The position numbers and the translations under genes are program-made. From contig JAFMOC010000083.1 in the NCBI GenBank assembly GCA_019802505.1, positions 496,001 to 560,000 on the forward strand: a stretch of 64,000 bases of DNA, read 5' to 3'. This document shows positions 11,411 through 24,985 of the stretch, in pieces. This DNA comes from Corydoras sp. C115. Its lineage: Eukaryota > Chordata > Actinopteri > Siluriformes > Callichthyidae. The stretch's first letter is position 1. Each line of letters starts with the position of its first letter. Under the pieces are notes generated by a model that was not told the DNA's origin, made no database searches, and saw only the letters and a program-made list of their open reading frames with translations.

Positions 11411-11524
11411 CTTTCCATCCATCCATTATCTTCCGCTTTATCTACTAGGATCGCGGGGGTGTTCCCCATGCCCATCCAGGGGAGAATGTTTTGGGCGCTG
11501 GGCAGATACACGGAGGACAGGGCG
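11411..11524 (-). mobile_element. 5'-truncated S1 SINE copy
   Basis: Only the 3' 114 bp of the SINE are present, yet perfect target duplications AGGTCAAGTT flank the fragment (11401-11410 and 11525-11534). This shows truncation at insertion, as in target-primed reverse transcription, rather than later deletion. Confidence 0.85.
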
Positions 11525-11706
11525 AGGTCAAGTTGTTGTTTAACATAATAGTATGTGTGTTTGCATTGTTTTATTGATTTATAACATCTAGGGTCATTAA
11601 AATTGGGGGGAAGAGCAAACTAATTATTAATCACAACTATCTGCTTAACTGCTTGCTGTCATGATTGTGCAAGCCTTTTTATTGAATTTTACAAATCACC
11701 TGTTTT

Positions 11707-12063
11707 TTCATTCATTCATTATCTCCCGCTTTTATCCTCTATTAGGGTCGCGGTGGGGTTCCCCATGCCCATCCAGGGGAGAACGTCTCGGGCGCTGGGC
11801 AGATAGACCCAGGACAGGGCGCCAATCCATCGCTGGGCACACACTCACTCACTCACTCACTCAAACACACTCTATATGGGGCAATTTTGAGAATTCAATT
11901 GACTTGATACATGTTTTTGGACTGTGGGAGGAAACCGGAGAACCCGGAGGAAACCCACGCAGACACGGGGAGAACATGGAAACTCCACCCAGATGGGGAT
12001 TCGAACCGGGAATCCCTAGCGCTGAGAGGCGAACGTGCTAACCACTAAGCCACCGTGCCGCCC
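11707..12063 (-). mobile_element. S1 SINE copy, full length
   Basis: Target duplication ACCTGTTTT at 11698-11706 and 12064-12072. The tRNA-like head is at the right end (GCCACCGTGCCGCCC read on the + strand). Confidence 0.92.
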
Positions 12064-12072
12064 ACCTGTTTT

Positions 12073-14793
12073 GTAATATAAATAAATTTTTCTATTCACA
12101 CTATACAACCTATACAATGGAAAAAAGGTCAATATTAATTTTAGATGTGTTGAATACTACACTGTATAATATAACACCATATGATTATTCTTGATTCAGT
12201 GATCCAAGTAGAGTGGCACCAAATTCTTAGCCTTTGTTGTCTTGGATTTACCACAGGTCCACATGTAGTCATACACCACTCTAGGTTTTTTAAACCTTAA
12301 TTCTTTTAAAGATGTGCATTTTCTGTGGTTTCTTTAAAATGTCATAATTATATAATGAATTATAATTGTTAATAATTATATTGGTTTTCATATTAATCTA
12401 GTGGCCAAAATGTGAAATTTCTTTTACATGTGAATTATAATGGTGCATTTTAGGCATGGCATTGTGGCCAACTGGAACATTGTTGACTTATTTCTATCCA
12501 GCTCTCCATGCTTGCTTTCTAGTGAGCATGAAACGGAAACATTCCAGTGATTTATGCACTGATCGTCAAACTGTCAGTAGAGTATCTAGTTTGTATTCCA
12601 CATGTGACTGCATGATGACCAGGTAAAGTAAATTACAAACTGTACATTTGAAAACTTTACTGTTGCGAGTCAGAATTTTGAAAAAAATTTAAATCTCAAA
12701 TTTTTAAAAAGATTTCTATGATTATTGTATTTGTTAAAACAACACGGGCATATCTTTTATTTCAAAAGAGTAACAATACAATACATGTTTAAAAGTTTTT
12801 TAACTTTTAACTTAAATGAATTCCACAACTTCAGTCTCTAAGAGCTTAGATTTCACTGGACTTTTTAATTCTTGTATTATAAATAGTCCTTATGTAACCA
12901 TATCAGTAACCAAGATCAGACTTTTACAGTTCAGATCAAACTTTGTTAACCTCTTAATTTCCATTTAACATTTCCATAAAACAATGTATATTAATTGTAT
13001 TTGGTAACTATATTTGAACTATCAAAAAGATAACAAACAGATGGTTTCTCATGAACCGCTTTATTGAAGGTTCATGTACGAAGATTGTATTTTGGAAGGA
13101 AAGAAGCAAGAGAGAGGAAGGAATGGGTAAAAATATGACCACATGCAACATGGCATGTAATCCCAAGCTGAAAGTGAATCCTCCTGTGAACTTCATCCAT
13201 GGATTCCATGGTCTAATTTAAGCATCTCACCCATGTTTATCCCCTATGCACATACCCTTCCATATTCCTGTCTCGACCACGCAGCTGTTCATTTAGATAT
13301 TAATATGTCTATTCAGACACACTTACTGACACCATACATTCCTGTTCTGGATACTGCTTTAATTTCCCGTTTACTGTTATTTCATTACTTCATCATATTA
13401 ACATGGCTCCATAAATATATATATTTTTTGTAAGATGGTGTAATGTTTTGAACAGGAATTCACCTCAGAAATGCTGCAGATCATTGCCAGTAGTTGCAGT
13501 AAAACACTGAAAACTTTGTGGATATCATGATAAATATGCATAGTGCACTTTGATGAGCCAAATCTGGCTTTACCCAAGTGATACATTACATTAATACAGT
13601 TTTGTAAATAAGTTATTTTACTGCAGTATATAATATTATAAAATGTTTCTGAGAGTCTGCAGAAAGTTCAGCCTATGTGGGTTTAGACCTTCATTCACTT
13701 TTAAATGTGTTTGACCTTTGAGAATATAAAAGAATTGGTCATGCCAATGAATATAGCCACATGGACCTCATTACTGCTGAATCAAGAACCATACATCAAT
13801 TACATGCAGATATATGCTTCAGTTTTTGAACCAAATTTTCTGGTGGGTTGAAAAACTGTAAACATGTTAGCATTGTATATGTTTAAGGATACCAATTAAT
13901 ATAGAAGTGTGTATTCAGATTTCACAAATACATATGCTACTATTAGGGCAACATAATTGCCTGAACAATCTGTAGATATTCTGGCAAAACAATACCTGGC
14001 CCCATAATGCACATGCTTCAGCATCTTAGGTTTATAGATGCAGACCCTTTTATGTAGTCTTTTCCTTTTAACACAAAACCAAACATAGGTGTGGAAAAGG
14101 CTTACCTGTGTATGTAAGAGGCTTACTGTACATGCCTGAATTCTGGAGGCAGATGTGTGAACATGACCATGGCCTGTTGAGCAACTGCAGTTTGCATGGT
14201 GTTTATTCTTTAAATGTATACTATATTACCTATTTTCATTTGTGCATTTGGTTTGACAAAAATAATTAAATTGGATAAATAGCTGAAAACATATATACCA
14301 GTGTCTTTGTTGTTAAAACAATTTATACTATTACTGACTATCACATGACCAAAGTGGAAAGCAGAATATAAATAACATTCAAACACTCACAGCAGCAGCA
14401 AAGCCCACGTACCACCCCCTTTTACTACTCTAACAAAACTAATCCAGTCATCATGGCAACCACACATCATGGAAAATAGAAACAATAACATCACAGGTGT
14501 TTTCAAGTGTTGAGACCATGGATTACCTGATTTTTCCACTAAGCAGAAGCTTTTTAAATGTGTTAAAGCTGCTATAATAGAATAATAATAAATGACCCTG
14601 TTGACATTTTGTGATCACATATTTCTATTCACTCTCCTTAGTTTACTTGACTGCAAAATTATAGTATTTATCTTATTTAGTGCTTTATTTAGTGTCTAAT
14701 ATTAATTTTATTTATATTAATCTGTTGTAATTGTTATACTGTCATGACTGTGGAACATATTTTATAAAAATGTTAAATCTTTTTTTTTTTGCA
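12073..14793. other. ache intron 1, remainder
   Basis: AT-rich intron sequence. I see no exon-like segment, conserved element or repeat boundary. The 3' end at 14785-14794 is a T run followed by GCAG, the acceptor for the first coding exon. Confidence 0.6.
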
Positions 14794-14850
14794 GATTGCT
14801 GTGTAACTGGTGAAAATAAGTTGGCCAATTAATCAAAAGCAGTACACATC

Positions 14851-17800
14851 ATGAAGATCTCAGACATCTTCCTTCCTCTCACCATTATAAACTTTTTAAT
14901 CCTACATTCCTTTGCACAGACTGATTCAGAGCTTGTAGTTACAACCAGGTTAGGCCGTGTCCAGGGTACACGTCTGCCAGTTCTCGATCGAGGCCATGTT
15001 GTTGCCTTCCTGGGTATTCCATTTGGCGAACCACCTGTGGGGAAAAAACGTTTTAAACCAGCTGAGCCAAAAAAGCCCTGGAATGATGTGTTCGTAGCCA
15101 GTGAATACCCCAGTGCATGCCACCAATATGTAGACACATCGTTTCCAGGATTTTCTGGCTCTGAAATGTGGAACCCTAATAGAAACCAGAGTGAGGATTG
15201 CCTTTACCTAAATGTCTGGGTACCTTCTTCCCCCCGGCCGCATAACCTCACTGTTATGGTCTGGATATATGGTGGAGGCTTCTACAGCGGTGCATCTTCT
15301 CTCGATGTCTATGATGGACGCTACCTGGCTTTCACTGAGAAGGTGGTGGTGGTCTCTATGAATTATCGTGTGGGTGCATTTGGGTTTCTTGCGCTGAATG
15401 GTTCCTCTGAGGCTCCAGGAAATGTTGGATTGCTGGACCAAAGGTTGGCACTCCAGTGGGTGCAGGACAACATTCAATTTTTTGGTGGGAACCCTAAGCA
15501 GGTGACAATTTTTGGAGAGAGTGCTGGTGCAGCTTCAGTAGGTATGCATCTTCTTTCCCCAGATAGCCGGCCCAAATTTACACGAGCAATTTTGCAAAGT
15601 GGTGTGCCAAATGCCCCTTGGGCAACAGTTAGCTTCGAGGAGGCACGTAGGAGAGCCACCACGCTGGGTAAATTTGTAGGCTGCCCTGACGGTAATGACA
15701 TGGAGTTGATCAACTGTCTGAGGTCAAAAAAACCACAAGAACTTATTGATCATGAATTTCAGGTACTTCCATTCAGCAGCATCTTCCGTTTCTCATTTGT
15801 GCCAGTAGTCGATGGCGTGGTACTCCCTGACACTCCTGATGCCATGCTAAGCTCAGGAAACTTAAAAGACACTCAAATTCTTCTTGGTGTAAACCGGGAT
15901 GAAGGATCATATTTTCTGATTTATGGTGCTCCAGGCTTCAGCAAGGACAATGATAGCCTTATCTCAAGGGAAGACTTCCTACAAGGTGTGAAAATGAGTG
16001 TTCCACATGCCAATGATATTGGTCTGGATGCAATTGTCCTTCAGTACACAGACTGGATGGATGAGGACAATGGTTTAAAGAATCGTGATGCAATGGATGA
16101 CATTGTAGGTGACCACAATGTAATCTGTCCTCTGCAGCACTTTGCGAAAACCTATGCTCAATTCAGTACTCCTCCACCGCAGCCAGGAACAGCAGGACAT
16201 GTAAATCTAGGTTGGAGCAATTCAGGGGCACCAAGCAACAGTCATTCACAAGGTAAATACAAAGAAGAAAAAAAGAAAACCTTAATTGGTCAAAATATTT
16301 GAGATGGCTTAGTGGTTAGCTAAGATGGGTGTTCTTCCCATGTTCGTGTGGGTTTCCTCCAGGTTCTCTGGTTTCCTCCCACAGTCCAAAATACATGGAT
16401 TCAAGGTAAATTGAATGCTCTAAATTGCCCCATATAGAGTGTGTTTGTATGTGTGTCTGTGTGAGTGAGTGTGCCCAGTGACTGAGTGGCGCCCTGTTCT
16501 GGGTGTATCTGCCCAGCACCAGAACCACTCTCCCTCTCCTGCGACTCTAGTAGAAGTGGTGCAGTTGTGCAAAAAAATGTGCACTACTACCTAAGACCCG
16601 TGTTTGATTCTCATGCGCTAACTTAAGCCAATCATTTTACAGGTATACAATTTTTGTTACTTTTATACCAAACAAAAAGTCATTTGATTTAAAATCTACT
16701 ATTTAATCTACTGTTTTAAATAACTATGGTTATTTGACCCAATTTACTCCTCATAATTATAACCAAAAGAGACTCAAAATTTATAGAGTTAAGAATTCCT
16801 AAAAACTCGAAAAAATATGAAAAAATAGATATCTTTCCATGGATTTCATTCATTCATTCATTATCTTCCGCTTTATCCTATATTAAGGTCGCAGGGGAAT
16901 TCCTTATGCCCATCCAGGGGAGAACGTTTCGGGCACTGGGCAGATACTCCCAGGACAGGGCGCCAATCCATCGCTGGGCACACACTCACTCACACAGACA
17001 CGCACACAAACACACTCTATATGGGGGCATTTGGAGAACGTAATTGACTTGATCCATGTTTTTGGACTATGGAAGGAAACCAGAGAACCCGGAGGAAATC
17101 CACGCGGACACGGGGAGAACATGGAAACTCCACCCAGATTGGGATTCGAACCGGGAATCCCTAGCGCTAAGAGGCGTATGTGCTAACCACTAAGCCACCA
17201 TGCTGCCCTTCAATGCATTTCATTGAATATAATTGCTAATTATTTTGTCTAAAGTTATGTGTTATTAAACAGCTATGCTCATTCTTTTTATTTTTTCATG
17301 TTGAAATCATTGTTATTTATGCTGATGGTTATATATAAGCCTATTCTCAACTTTTTATGTCATTGATTGCAGCTTCTCTATACCTCTATTTGTTTGACCA
17401 TCGAGCTTCAAACTTGGCCTGGCCTGAATGGATGGGTGTGATCCATGGCTATGAAATTGAGTTTGTCTTCGGTCTTCCTTTGGAAAAGAGGCTAAACTAC
17501 ACTGCAGATGAGGAAAAACTTAGCCGGCGCATGATGAAATACTGGGCAAATTTTGCCCGGACTGGGTAACTAAACAGCTTAAATAATCAGCAAAATTTAG
17601 TTACATCACAGATTTTAAATAATTGTTTTTTGATTTCTTTATTTTTATTTCTGACATCAGAAAACTGATTTAGTCCTTTCTATGTTTTTCATATTAAGTA
17701 ATCCTAATATCAACGCTGATGGCTCCATTGACAACAGACGACGATGGCCTGTCTTCACTGCTAATGAGCAGAAGCATGTGGGACTTGATACAGAACCACT

Positions 17801-19768
17801 GAAGGTGTACAAAGGGCTGAGGACACAGATCTGTGCAATGTGGAATCGATTTCTGCCTCGTTTACTGAACATTACTGGTAAATCTTAGTTCTCAACTATA
17901 CAGTTTGCAGGTACCACTGTATGTTTTAGTATAATCTGTAACTGGTTAATTCAGTACAACATGGAGATATGTTATTATAAAACTATATCTGCACATTTTG
18001 ATTATACATATAGATAAACATTGTAAATATTTGGCTCAGTGTAGCCTTGTAAGATCTCTTTTTCAACCTGACACATTTGATATGCAGTAGTTCAGTCAAA
18101 TATATTTGCTACCTTGTTTAACCACAATTTATTAGTTATCGCGCTGTTAATTATCTTGGTGACTTTCCCCAACATATTTTGCCATGTTGTGTATAATAAC
18201 ACAAATAATTAATTCTGGATGGAATACTGTTTCAAAAATACTGTAGTATAAATTTTTTTTTAGCTCAGACAATAAGTACAAAATCAGAATTCAGCTGTTG
18301 ACCAGTAATTGAACAGTAACTAAAGAAAACTTATGCTGCATTTTCCATGAATTCAAACAGGTGGAATTCTAGCTTGAAAGTAACCATTGACACTAGCAAC
18401 AAATACTAGACACGTGGTGTGGTCAAATTAGAAACCTAACTTCAATCCCCCTGGGATTAATAAATATTCTGATTATCTTTTAACTGCACATAAAAATTAT
18501 TTACTGACTACTGAGATATGCTACTGATCACTAAAACAGAAAAAGTTAAACAAAAAAAGAAACCTGGTAGAAATAAATTAGACACGCACAATGATGTACA
18601 GCACAACTTTGCATCTGTCCAAAACAAATTCCGGCAGATGTTGAATGTTGCACACTTAAGGATCTTAACTAATTTTGAAAACAAGAAGTAACAGATATAA
18701 TCACAGATTGAGCTGATTTTAAAATGTTAATTGTAGGTAAGAATACACCATATTATTGACATAATTTACAGTGTGAAACACTAATGGCTTTTGTTGCACT
18801 GTGTGTGTGTGTGTGTGTGTGTGTGTTGTTTTTGAGAAAGAAAATATGAATGGTCCTAGTTGATTAAATAGAATTGGCATAGACAATCAAGCTGGTGCGT
18901 TTGTAATGTCATTTTATTGGTCGGGTTAAAACAATAACATTGCTATGTTATGTAACTTGTGTTATTGTTACTTGCAGGAGAGTGATGCCTTTGTTCATCA
19001 ATTAGATTTATTTTTGTCTGCATGTTGAAAATCCGGGCGGCACGGTGGCTTAGTGGTTAGCACATTCGCCACATTCGATTCCCGGTTCGAATCCCAATCT
19101 GGGTGGAGTTTCCATGTTCTCCCCGTGTCTGCATGGGTCTCCTCCGGGTTCGCCTGTTTCCTCCCACAGTCTAAAAACATGGATCAAGGTCAAAAGAATT
19201 CTCCAAATTATGTGTGTGCCCAGTGATAGATTGGCACCCTGTCATGGTGTATCTGCCCAGCACCTGAAACATTCTCCCCTGGATGGGCATGGGGAACTCC
19301 CCCCGCGACCCTAGTAGAGGATAAAGCGGAAGATGATGGATGGATGTTGAAAATCCAATCATGTGTACCTAAGACGAATTCAGACTAGCTTTAATGTGTA
19401 AAGACAATGTATAAATGTGTTTAAAAAGGTTTATTTATTTGTTTAAAACAGTATAGGGTTTTTTTGTTGGTACAGAAATATCTATTATATCTATTTGTTG
19501 CCTAATAGATAAATGTATTTCTTGCCCATCCTCAAAAAACAAATATTACAGCCAGCTAGCTCAGACTACAGCCATTCTCCCCCTCGAAATCAATGACCTG
19601 TTGTTTTATTTGTTTCATAATTGTTTTTACTCTGTTTTTAACCCAGACAACATCGATGATGCCGAGCGACAGTGGAAGGCAGAGTTCCACCGCTGGAGCT
19701 CCTACATGATGCACTGGAAGAGTCAGTTTGACCACTACAGCAAGCAGGAGCGTTGCACAGACCTCTAG
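14851..19768 (+). CDS. ache: Acetylcholinesterase, T-type
   Basis: Secreted serine esterase that hydrolyses acetylcholine at cholinergic synapses and neuromuscular junctions. Coding exons: 14851-16252, 17373-17565, 17699-17877 and 19647-19768, all with GT-AG junctions, giving 631 residues, close to the length of other fish AChEs. Visible features: signal peptide (1-22), choline-site Trp in SEMW, oxyanion-hole GGGF, catalytic Ser224 (GESAG), Glu351 (DEGSYF), acyl-pocket Phe pair in FRFSF, and His492 (VIHGYEIEF). The last exon encodes the T-type amphiphilic tail (RQWKAEFHRWSSYMMHW) ending in a free Cys (RCTDL), used for tetramers and ColQ/PRiMA anchoring. The peripheral-site Tyr and Asp residues are present, but the peripheral Trp (human Trp286) is Phe303 here. 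Two S1 SINEs lie in intron 2 and one in the last intron. Confidence 0.97.
16299..16560 (+). mobile_element. Degraded S1 SINE in ache intron
   Basis: Begins GAGATGGCTTAGTGGTTAGC and retains the TTTCCTCCCACAGTCCAAAA block, but the B-box region is deleted. It starts 46 bases after the 5' splice site of the main coding exon. Confidence 0.8.
16851..17214 (-). mobile_element. S1 SINE copy in ache intron
   Basis: Minus-oriented copy with near-perfect target duplication (GGATTTCATT 16841-16850, GCATTTCATT 17215-17224). It lies about 160 bases before the acceptor of the third ache exon. Confidence 0.88.
17878..19034. other. ache last intron, first part
   Basis: AT-rich intron with a (TG)n run of about 26 bp at 18800-18826. 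Nothing else recognisable. Confidence 0.5.
19035..19343 (+). mobile_element. S1 SINE copy in ache last intron
   Basis: Plus-oriented copy with a perfect 13-bp target duplication ATGTTGAAAATCC (19022-19034 and 19344-19356). The perfect duplication suggests a young insertion, although the body has small deletions. Confidence 0.9.
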
Positions 19769-22700
19769 AAACGTTTGATGAAGTAAAAACGTTTGATGAC
19801 CATAATACTCATTAGTCTCTCAATATCCCTTTCAGAATGTCAATTGTTTTCTAAGGTGCTCTAGGTTATGCTCTGAGCTAGTGGGTGCACCTCTAATTTG
19901 GGAATGTAATACACATGAGCACGCTAGAGTATTTTGTTTCCCACCTGTGAAACATATTTCTGTACATTACAGCTTTGATAAGTTTGCATTTAAAACCATG
20001 TATGGTACTAAGCAGGTTTTTTTTAACAGTCACGGTCATCAAGGAGAATATTCAACAGTATGTGAACGGTGTGATTACCTCTGTTGTGTGTGTCAGTAAA
20101 ACTGACGCTAATGATAAACCCTCATTCACGCTGGTCCTCAGGATACCACGTTTTCCTTTTTTTTCTTTTTATTTATTTATTTTTTTTGTTAAAGCATTTT
20201 CTCCAATCACCTTAATCTATAATTGCTGCTTAGCCATTTGTGCATTCTTTAAATATTCCTTTTCTATCAACTTTTCTGTCTTGAAATTGTGTGTGCTTTC
20301 ATTTTTTGCAGTTCCCCATTCTCTCTTGTTTGCTCCTAATTAGTAAATCGATAACACAGACCTGGTAGAAACGTTTCAGCCTATCGTCCATGTGCCATCA
20401 TGTTTCCTGCACAGTGAAGCAAACCGATGTGATTTCACTGTACTGTCCTAATACGTAACACCTTCTTTGGTATTAATTAATATTAATGATACACGCAGTG
20501 CATGCATAATGGTGCTTGCAGCATGATCCTCCTGTGTTTGTATATTTGTGGGAGTGTACAGGCTAAAAAGGTATAGTGTGTATGTGTGTATTACAGAACC
20601 TCATATTTAGCACCTCAGTGGTTTACTACTCACTCATGTCTTTTGTCTATATGTAGCAAACACCACTTGTGAATGTCGCCTCAACTTTCATTATATTTGT
20701 CTTGTGTTTGTGCGTGCGTATGTATGTGCGCTCTGAATCTACTCTGATATATGTGTGCCAAAGAGTCAGTACTTTTCTTCAGCCTACTTGTCCCCCTCCC
20801 AGTAGAAAAGAATTTTCATTACAGTAATGGAAGCAGGGTAATTCAGTTAGTGCTTGTTTGAAACGACAGTCTGCTGTGTCAGCCATCTTAATCCCAGCCC
20901 CACCATCACTCACCTGATGCGCTGGGTGGAAACCAGGACTCTTAAATGGGAGTGTTTGTGAGAAAATGACATTGACGAGAGCCAACTAGAATTTATGCTC
21001 TGGGTATTCTAATCTTTCAGTATGTCATTTTTGTTGCGTGTGTTCACTAGCTATCACATCTCGAACACTACGCTGTGTTACGCCGGGTTATATGTTTTAT
21101 TCTTTTAGGCTGCTGTTTAATTTTTTTTTTTTTTTTTTGGAAAAAGTGCCAGTTGTCTTGGTTTTACTGAATCCCACCATTGTTTCATTTACACATTTGT
21201 TCAGAATTTTGCATTCATATATTAGTTAACACTGTATAAGAGTTATATATGGGTTCAAGTCTTTTAGCAAGCTTATTATTAATTGTCATCAGACATGCAA
21301 TATCCTGAGTTGATTGAAGTAGTGTATTTAATCATTTAAAATGTAATGGAAACAATAAAGTGATGTATTAAGTTATTTAAGCATAAGATAAGTACAGATG
21401 AGTGAAATAAGTGCATGTGTCTACAGTTTGGCTGAGGTTTGTGCCCGCTGGTCGTTGACTAACAGCTGTCCTTGTACCTCTTAATCAGTAAGCAGTTGTC
21501 CTTATCTCCTTCGTCCAGTATAAAGTCTGTGCATGTCCTAAAACTTCCCTTACTGTGTAATGTACTCGAAAGATAATGACTGTTAACCCTTGTTCCAACA
21601 GGCCAGTCCTGGAATATAGAGATATATATATATATATATATAAATATATAGTGTGTGTGCGTGGGTGTGTGTGTATGTGTGGCCATAAGACTATTTTATA
21701 TATAAAAATTTGTATATCCCTTACTAATTTATGTTATTTTGATTTTCAAGTATAAGTAACTTAACACATCCTCTATATGGAATTAACATTATTATGGTCG
21801 TTTCTGTAAGTTGGTATGAATTTAATATACCAATACAAATCTAGATTAAATGTGGCATTACCTTTATATGGCTACATGTTTAGCAGTTTGGTAATTGTGC
21901 ATAAAAATATTGAACAGTTTATTTCCAGTAGAGGATGTGCCGACATATTTTTACTTGAAAAATCAATATGTCATGCATCTGGACAAAACAATACAGGGTG
22001 TGTAACAAACGACTGTTTTGGAATTGCAGTAAATGGTTATAAACTGTGGTAAACACTCCTATACTTTTAACTGTGTAAACACCTGGGTAAGGAAAATGTG
22101 AATACATGTACTAATGCTTCAATGGAACCAATGTTTTATCCAGTTGTTTTTACATTCTTATTGTTTTTCTTTTTTGGTCCAGAAAATTTTGACTGTAACA
22201 AACCTGAATGGTGACAGCATTGTGCAACATCTCTGCATGGCATTGGATATATATTCTAGCCCTTTCATGAGACTGTAAGTCCTACAAAATGTAATTAAAC
22301 ACTAAAATAGATCTATGTGTTCCGTCATTGTTTTGCTTTCTGTTATCTTTCTGTTATTTTTTGACAATCTAAATAAAAAAATTGTGAAACCACTTGGACC
22401 ACAGGTAATGTGTGCTAATTGGGGACACAGAGAATGCTTGAGCCCCTTCCAATGGGGGGGGGCAAAGATCTGGCAAAAATCCAGAGAGGTTGCCAGTTAA
22501 TTGCAGGGTAGATACACAATGAACGATACAATGGATTCATGTACACACATTCAAAAAAAACATAGCAAAAAATCTACTAAATTAAAGAAGCTGATTGATA
22601 TAATCTACAGTTATCCAAATAAAACTGCTAAAAAAGAAATAATTTTAAAAAAATGCTTTGGTAAAAGGAATACTTAATAAATTAACAGTAAATATAAAAG

Positions 22701-22849
22701 CACAGAGCACTAGCTCTTACTGAAATACAGCAATAGTGTTAAAAAGAATAAGAGGACACACTGGCACTTAATGGAGAATACAGTAAAATCCTTTAAATGA
22801 CAAACAGTTACCACATGCCATTTTGAAATGACCCTCTTTATGAAGCTTT
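19769..22849 (+). other. ache 3' UTR and downstream intergenic DNA
   Basis: No second gene seen. Candidate poly(A) signals for ache are AATAAA in ACAATAAAGTGATG near 21353 and others downstream. The region also holds a T-rich stretch (20150-20190), a run of T (21120-21138), an imperfect (TA)n/(GT)n run (21619-21680) and a G run (22455-22462). The exact ache 3' end cannot be fixed from sequence. Confidence 0.45.
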
Positions 22850-23300
22850 ATCACCTGGCAAAAATTATGAAATTATTATGGTTGGAGGATAGTTCATTAA
22901 CAGCTGTTTAATTTTATATAACATAAATCTCAGAGACATGCCACAAAATACCTTTTTTCAAAATCTCAACCTTCTGGCATTAAAAATCAATTAAAAAGAA
23001 TGACATATAAATGTTGTGGTCTGTAACATTTTTTTTAGGGGAATATGGAATCACTTTGTAATTTGCAAGTCTAAAACTGCCGCATTCAGATTAAATTTGC
23101 TAACAAGTCTTCAGTGGAAAAAATAGAACTCACACCTTGGAGAGTTGTTGCACAATATGGATTGATATGAATCATTGCTTGTACAGGTAAAATGAGGGCG
23201 ATGATTACAAAAAAAAAACATCATATAGTGAATCATCATATAGTGTTACAGAAGATGGTTGTTTATAGTAAGCTGTGTCTAAAGTCTGTGTTTTCAAAGA
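22850..23300 (+). pseudogene. Decayed Tc1-type transposon, left end
   Basis: CCTGGCAAAAATTATG, the GGAATATGGAATCACTTTG block and CACACCTTGGAGAGTTGTTGCAC match, in order, the ends and 5' leader of a common fish Tc1-type element as I remember it. The transposase region is reduced to fragments such as AGCTGTGTCTAAAGTCTGTG. No open frame remains. Confidence 0.6.
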
Positions 23301-23359
23301 TGTCCATAATGATAAATGACTTTTTAATCATTTTGGAAATTAAAACAAATGATTGTAGC

Positions 23360-23745
23360 AGTTTTGAAAGTGATATCGTTCATTCTTGCTGTATACAAGA
23401 CATGAGCTGCTCAACAGTCTGTGGTCCTTATGTGATTCTCCCCTTCATAAACGCACCATACATTTTTATTTGGAGACAGATCTGGACTGCAGGCTGATCA
23501 GTCAAGCACAAGCATGTCCATGAAGCCAAGCTTTTGTAACTCATGCAAAATGAGGCCTGACATTGTCTTGCTGAAAAAGACTTGAAGCTTTCGGGAAAAG
23601 ACATTATCTTGATGGCAGAATATGACCTTCCAAAATACCAATATAAGCTCTGCATCAATGGTACTGCACACATGTGAACCCCATGTCATCATAGTGACCC
23701 CAATCTAAAAGACATTATCACTACAAAACACCTTTTGTTTATAAT
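23360..23745 (-). pseudogene. Decayed DNA-transposon fragment
   Basis: The segment containing GATCTGGACTGCAGGCTGATCAG, CATTGTCTTGCTGAAAAAG and CAGAATATGACCTTCC resembles part of another widespread fish transposon from memory. Related words (TGCTGTATACAAGA, GAGCTGCT) recur near 49155. Frames are broken and the family is uncertain. Confidence 0.4.
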
Positions 23746-24215
23746 CAAATTTCTACTGTGTTTTTTAGTCTTTTTTGTGTGACATCAATCCAGAAAAACT
23801 GCATAATATATTTTCAAGTTCTGTCAAACCCATATACCAATATATTGCACATGATTTTTTTTTATTTGCAAAGCATTTTTTATCATTCAGCAGTGTGATC
23901 TGTCTTGGTTTTCATGCACTGGGATTTTTTTCTAAATCTTTTTATGACATTATGAAATATAGATGGTGAATGACCTATTTTTTTTTATCTTGCACACAGA
24001 CACAGTAGTTGAACCGACAGCCAATTCTCTTAAAAATTAAGGGGATAAAACATGACCCATCTAAGACTGAAACTTGTGAAGCTCCTTTCATACATAACCA
24101 TGAGGACCTCACCAGTTATTCATTCATACATTCATTATCTTCCGCTTATTCCTCTAGTAATGTCCCAGAGATATTGTGACCAACCCTGCACTCTGAGATA
24201 GGATACTTGTATGTC

Positions 24216-24366
24216 CAGCAATCCATTCGTTATCTTTCGCTTTATCCTCTACTAGGGTCACGGGGGGGTTACCCATGCCCATCAAGGGGAGAACGTTTCG
24301 GGCGCTGGGCAGAAACACCCAGGACAGGGCGCCTAATCTATCGCTGGGCACACACTCACTCATGCA

Positions 24367-24404
<38 letters not shown>

Positions 24405-24568
24405 ATATGGGGCAATTTGAAGAATTCAATTGACTTGATCCATGTTTTTGGACTGTGGGAGGAAACAGGAGAATCCAGAGGAAACCCACGCAGACACATG
24501 GAAACTCCACCCAGATTGGGATTCGAACCGGGAATCCCTAGTGCTGAGAGGTGAACCTTGCTGCCCTT
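24216..24568 (-). mobile_element. S1 SINE copy with (CA)n
   Basis: Target duplication ACTTGTATGTC at 24205-24215 and 24569-24579. A (CA)n run (24368-24400) has expanded within the copy. It inserted into an older dispersed repeat (ATATTGTGACCAACCCTGCACTCTG ... GTCGCTTTATG), another copy of which is at 24890-24985. Confidence 0.9.
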
Positions 24569-24889
24569 ACTTGTATGTCGCTTTATGTCACCAAATCCTT
24601 CAAAGAAAAACCCAACCTCAATAAAAAAATGACCCAACCTGATACAAAACATTCTCCTAAACAAATCAGTTTGGTAGAAACACTGACAATAAACAATTGA
24701 TAAAAAATCAGGAGCAGCAGCAGCAGCAATAGAACTATAGTTCTTTTAAACCATATATAATTGGTGTTCTAATAAGTTCCAATGGACAACTTTCTTTAAT
24801 ATGGTGTGGTAATACATTTTAGTTGCAGATTGCAGAACATTATCCTTAATTATATTAGCCTTAATTATCCATGCAAGCAAGACCCTTAA

Positions 24890-24985
24890 CCCTCATTGCC
24901 CCATGGATATTGTGACCAACCCTGCACTCTGCGTTGAGATACTTGTAAGTCACTTTAGATAAAAGCATCTGCTAAATGACCTCAT
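24890..24985. repeat. Dispersed repeat R3 (ATAAAAGCATCTGCTAAATG family)
   Basis: ACCCTTAACCCTCATTGCCCC ... CTTGTAAGTCACTTTAGATAAAAGCATCTGCTAAATGAC (shown in pieces), a repeat widespread in fish. Related copies lie at 24165-24590 (split by a SINE), 35645-36060 (split by a SINE), 48105-48170 and 63260-63410. Confidence 0.65.
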
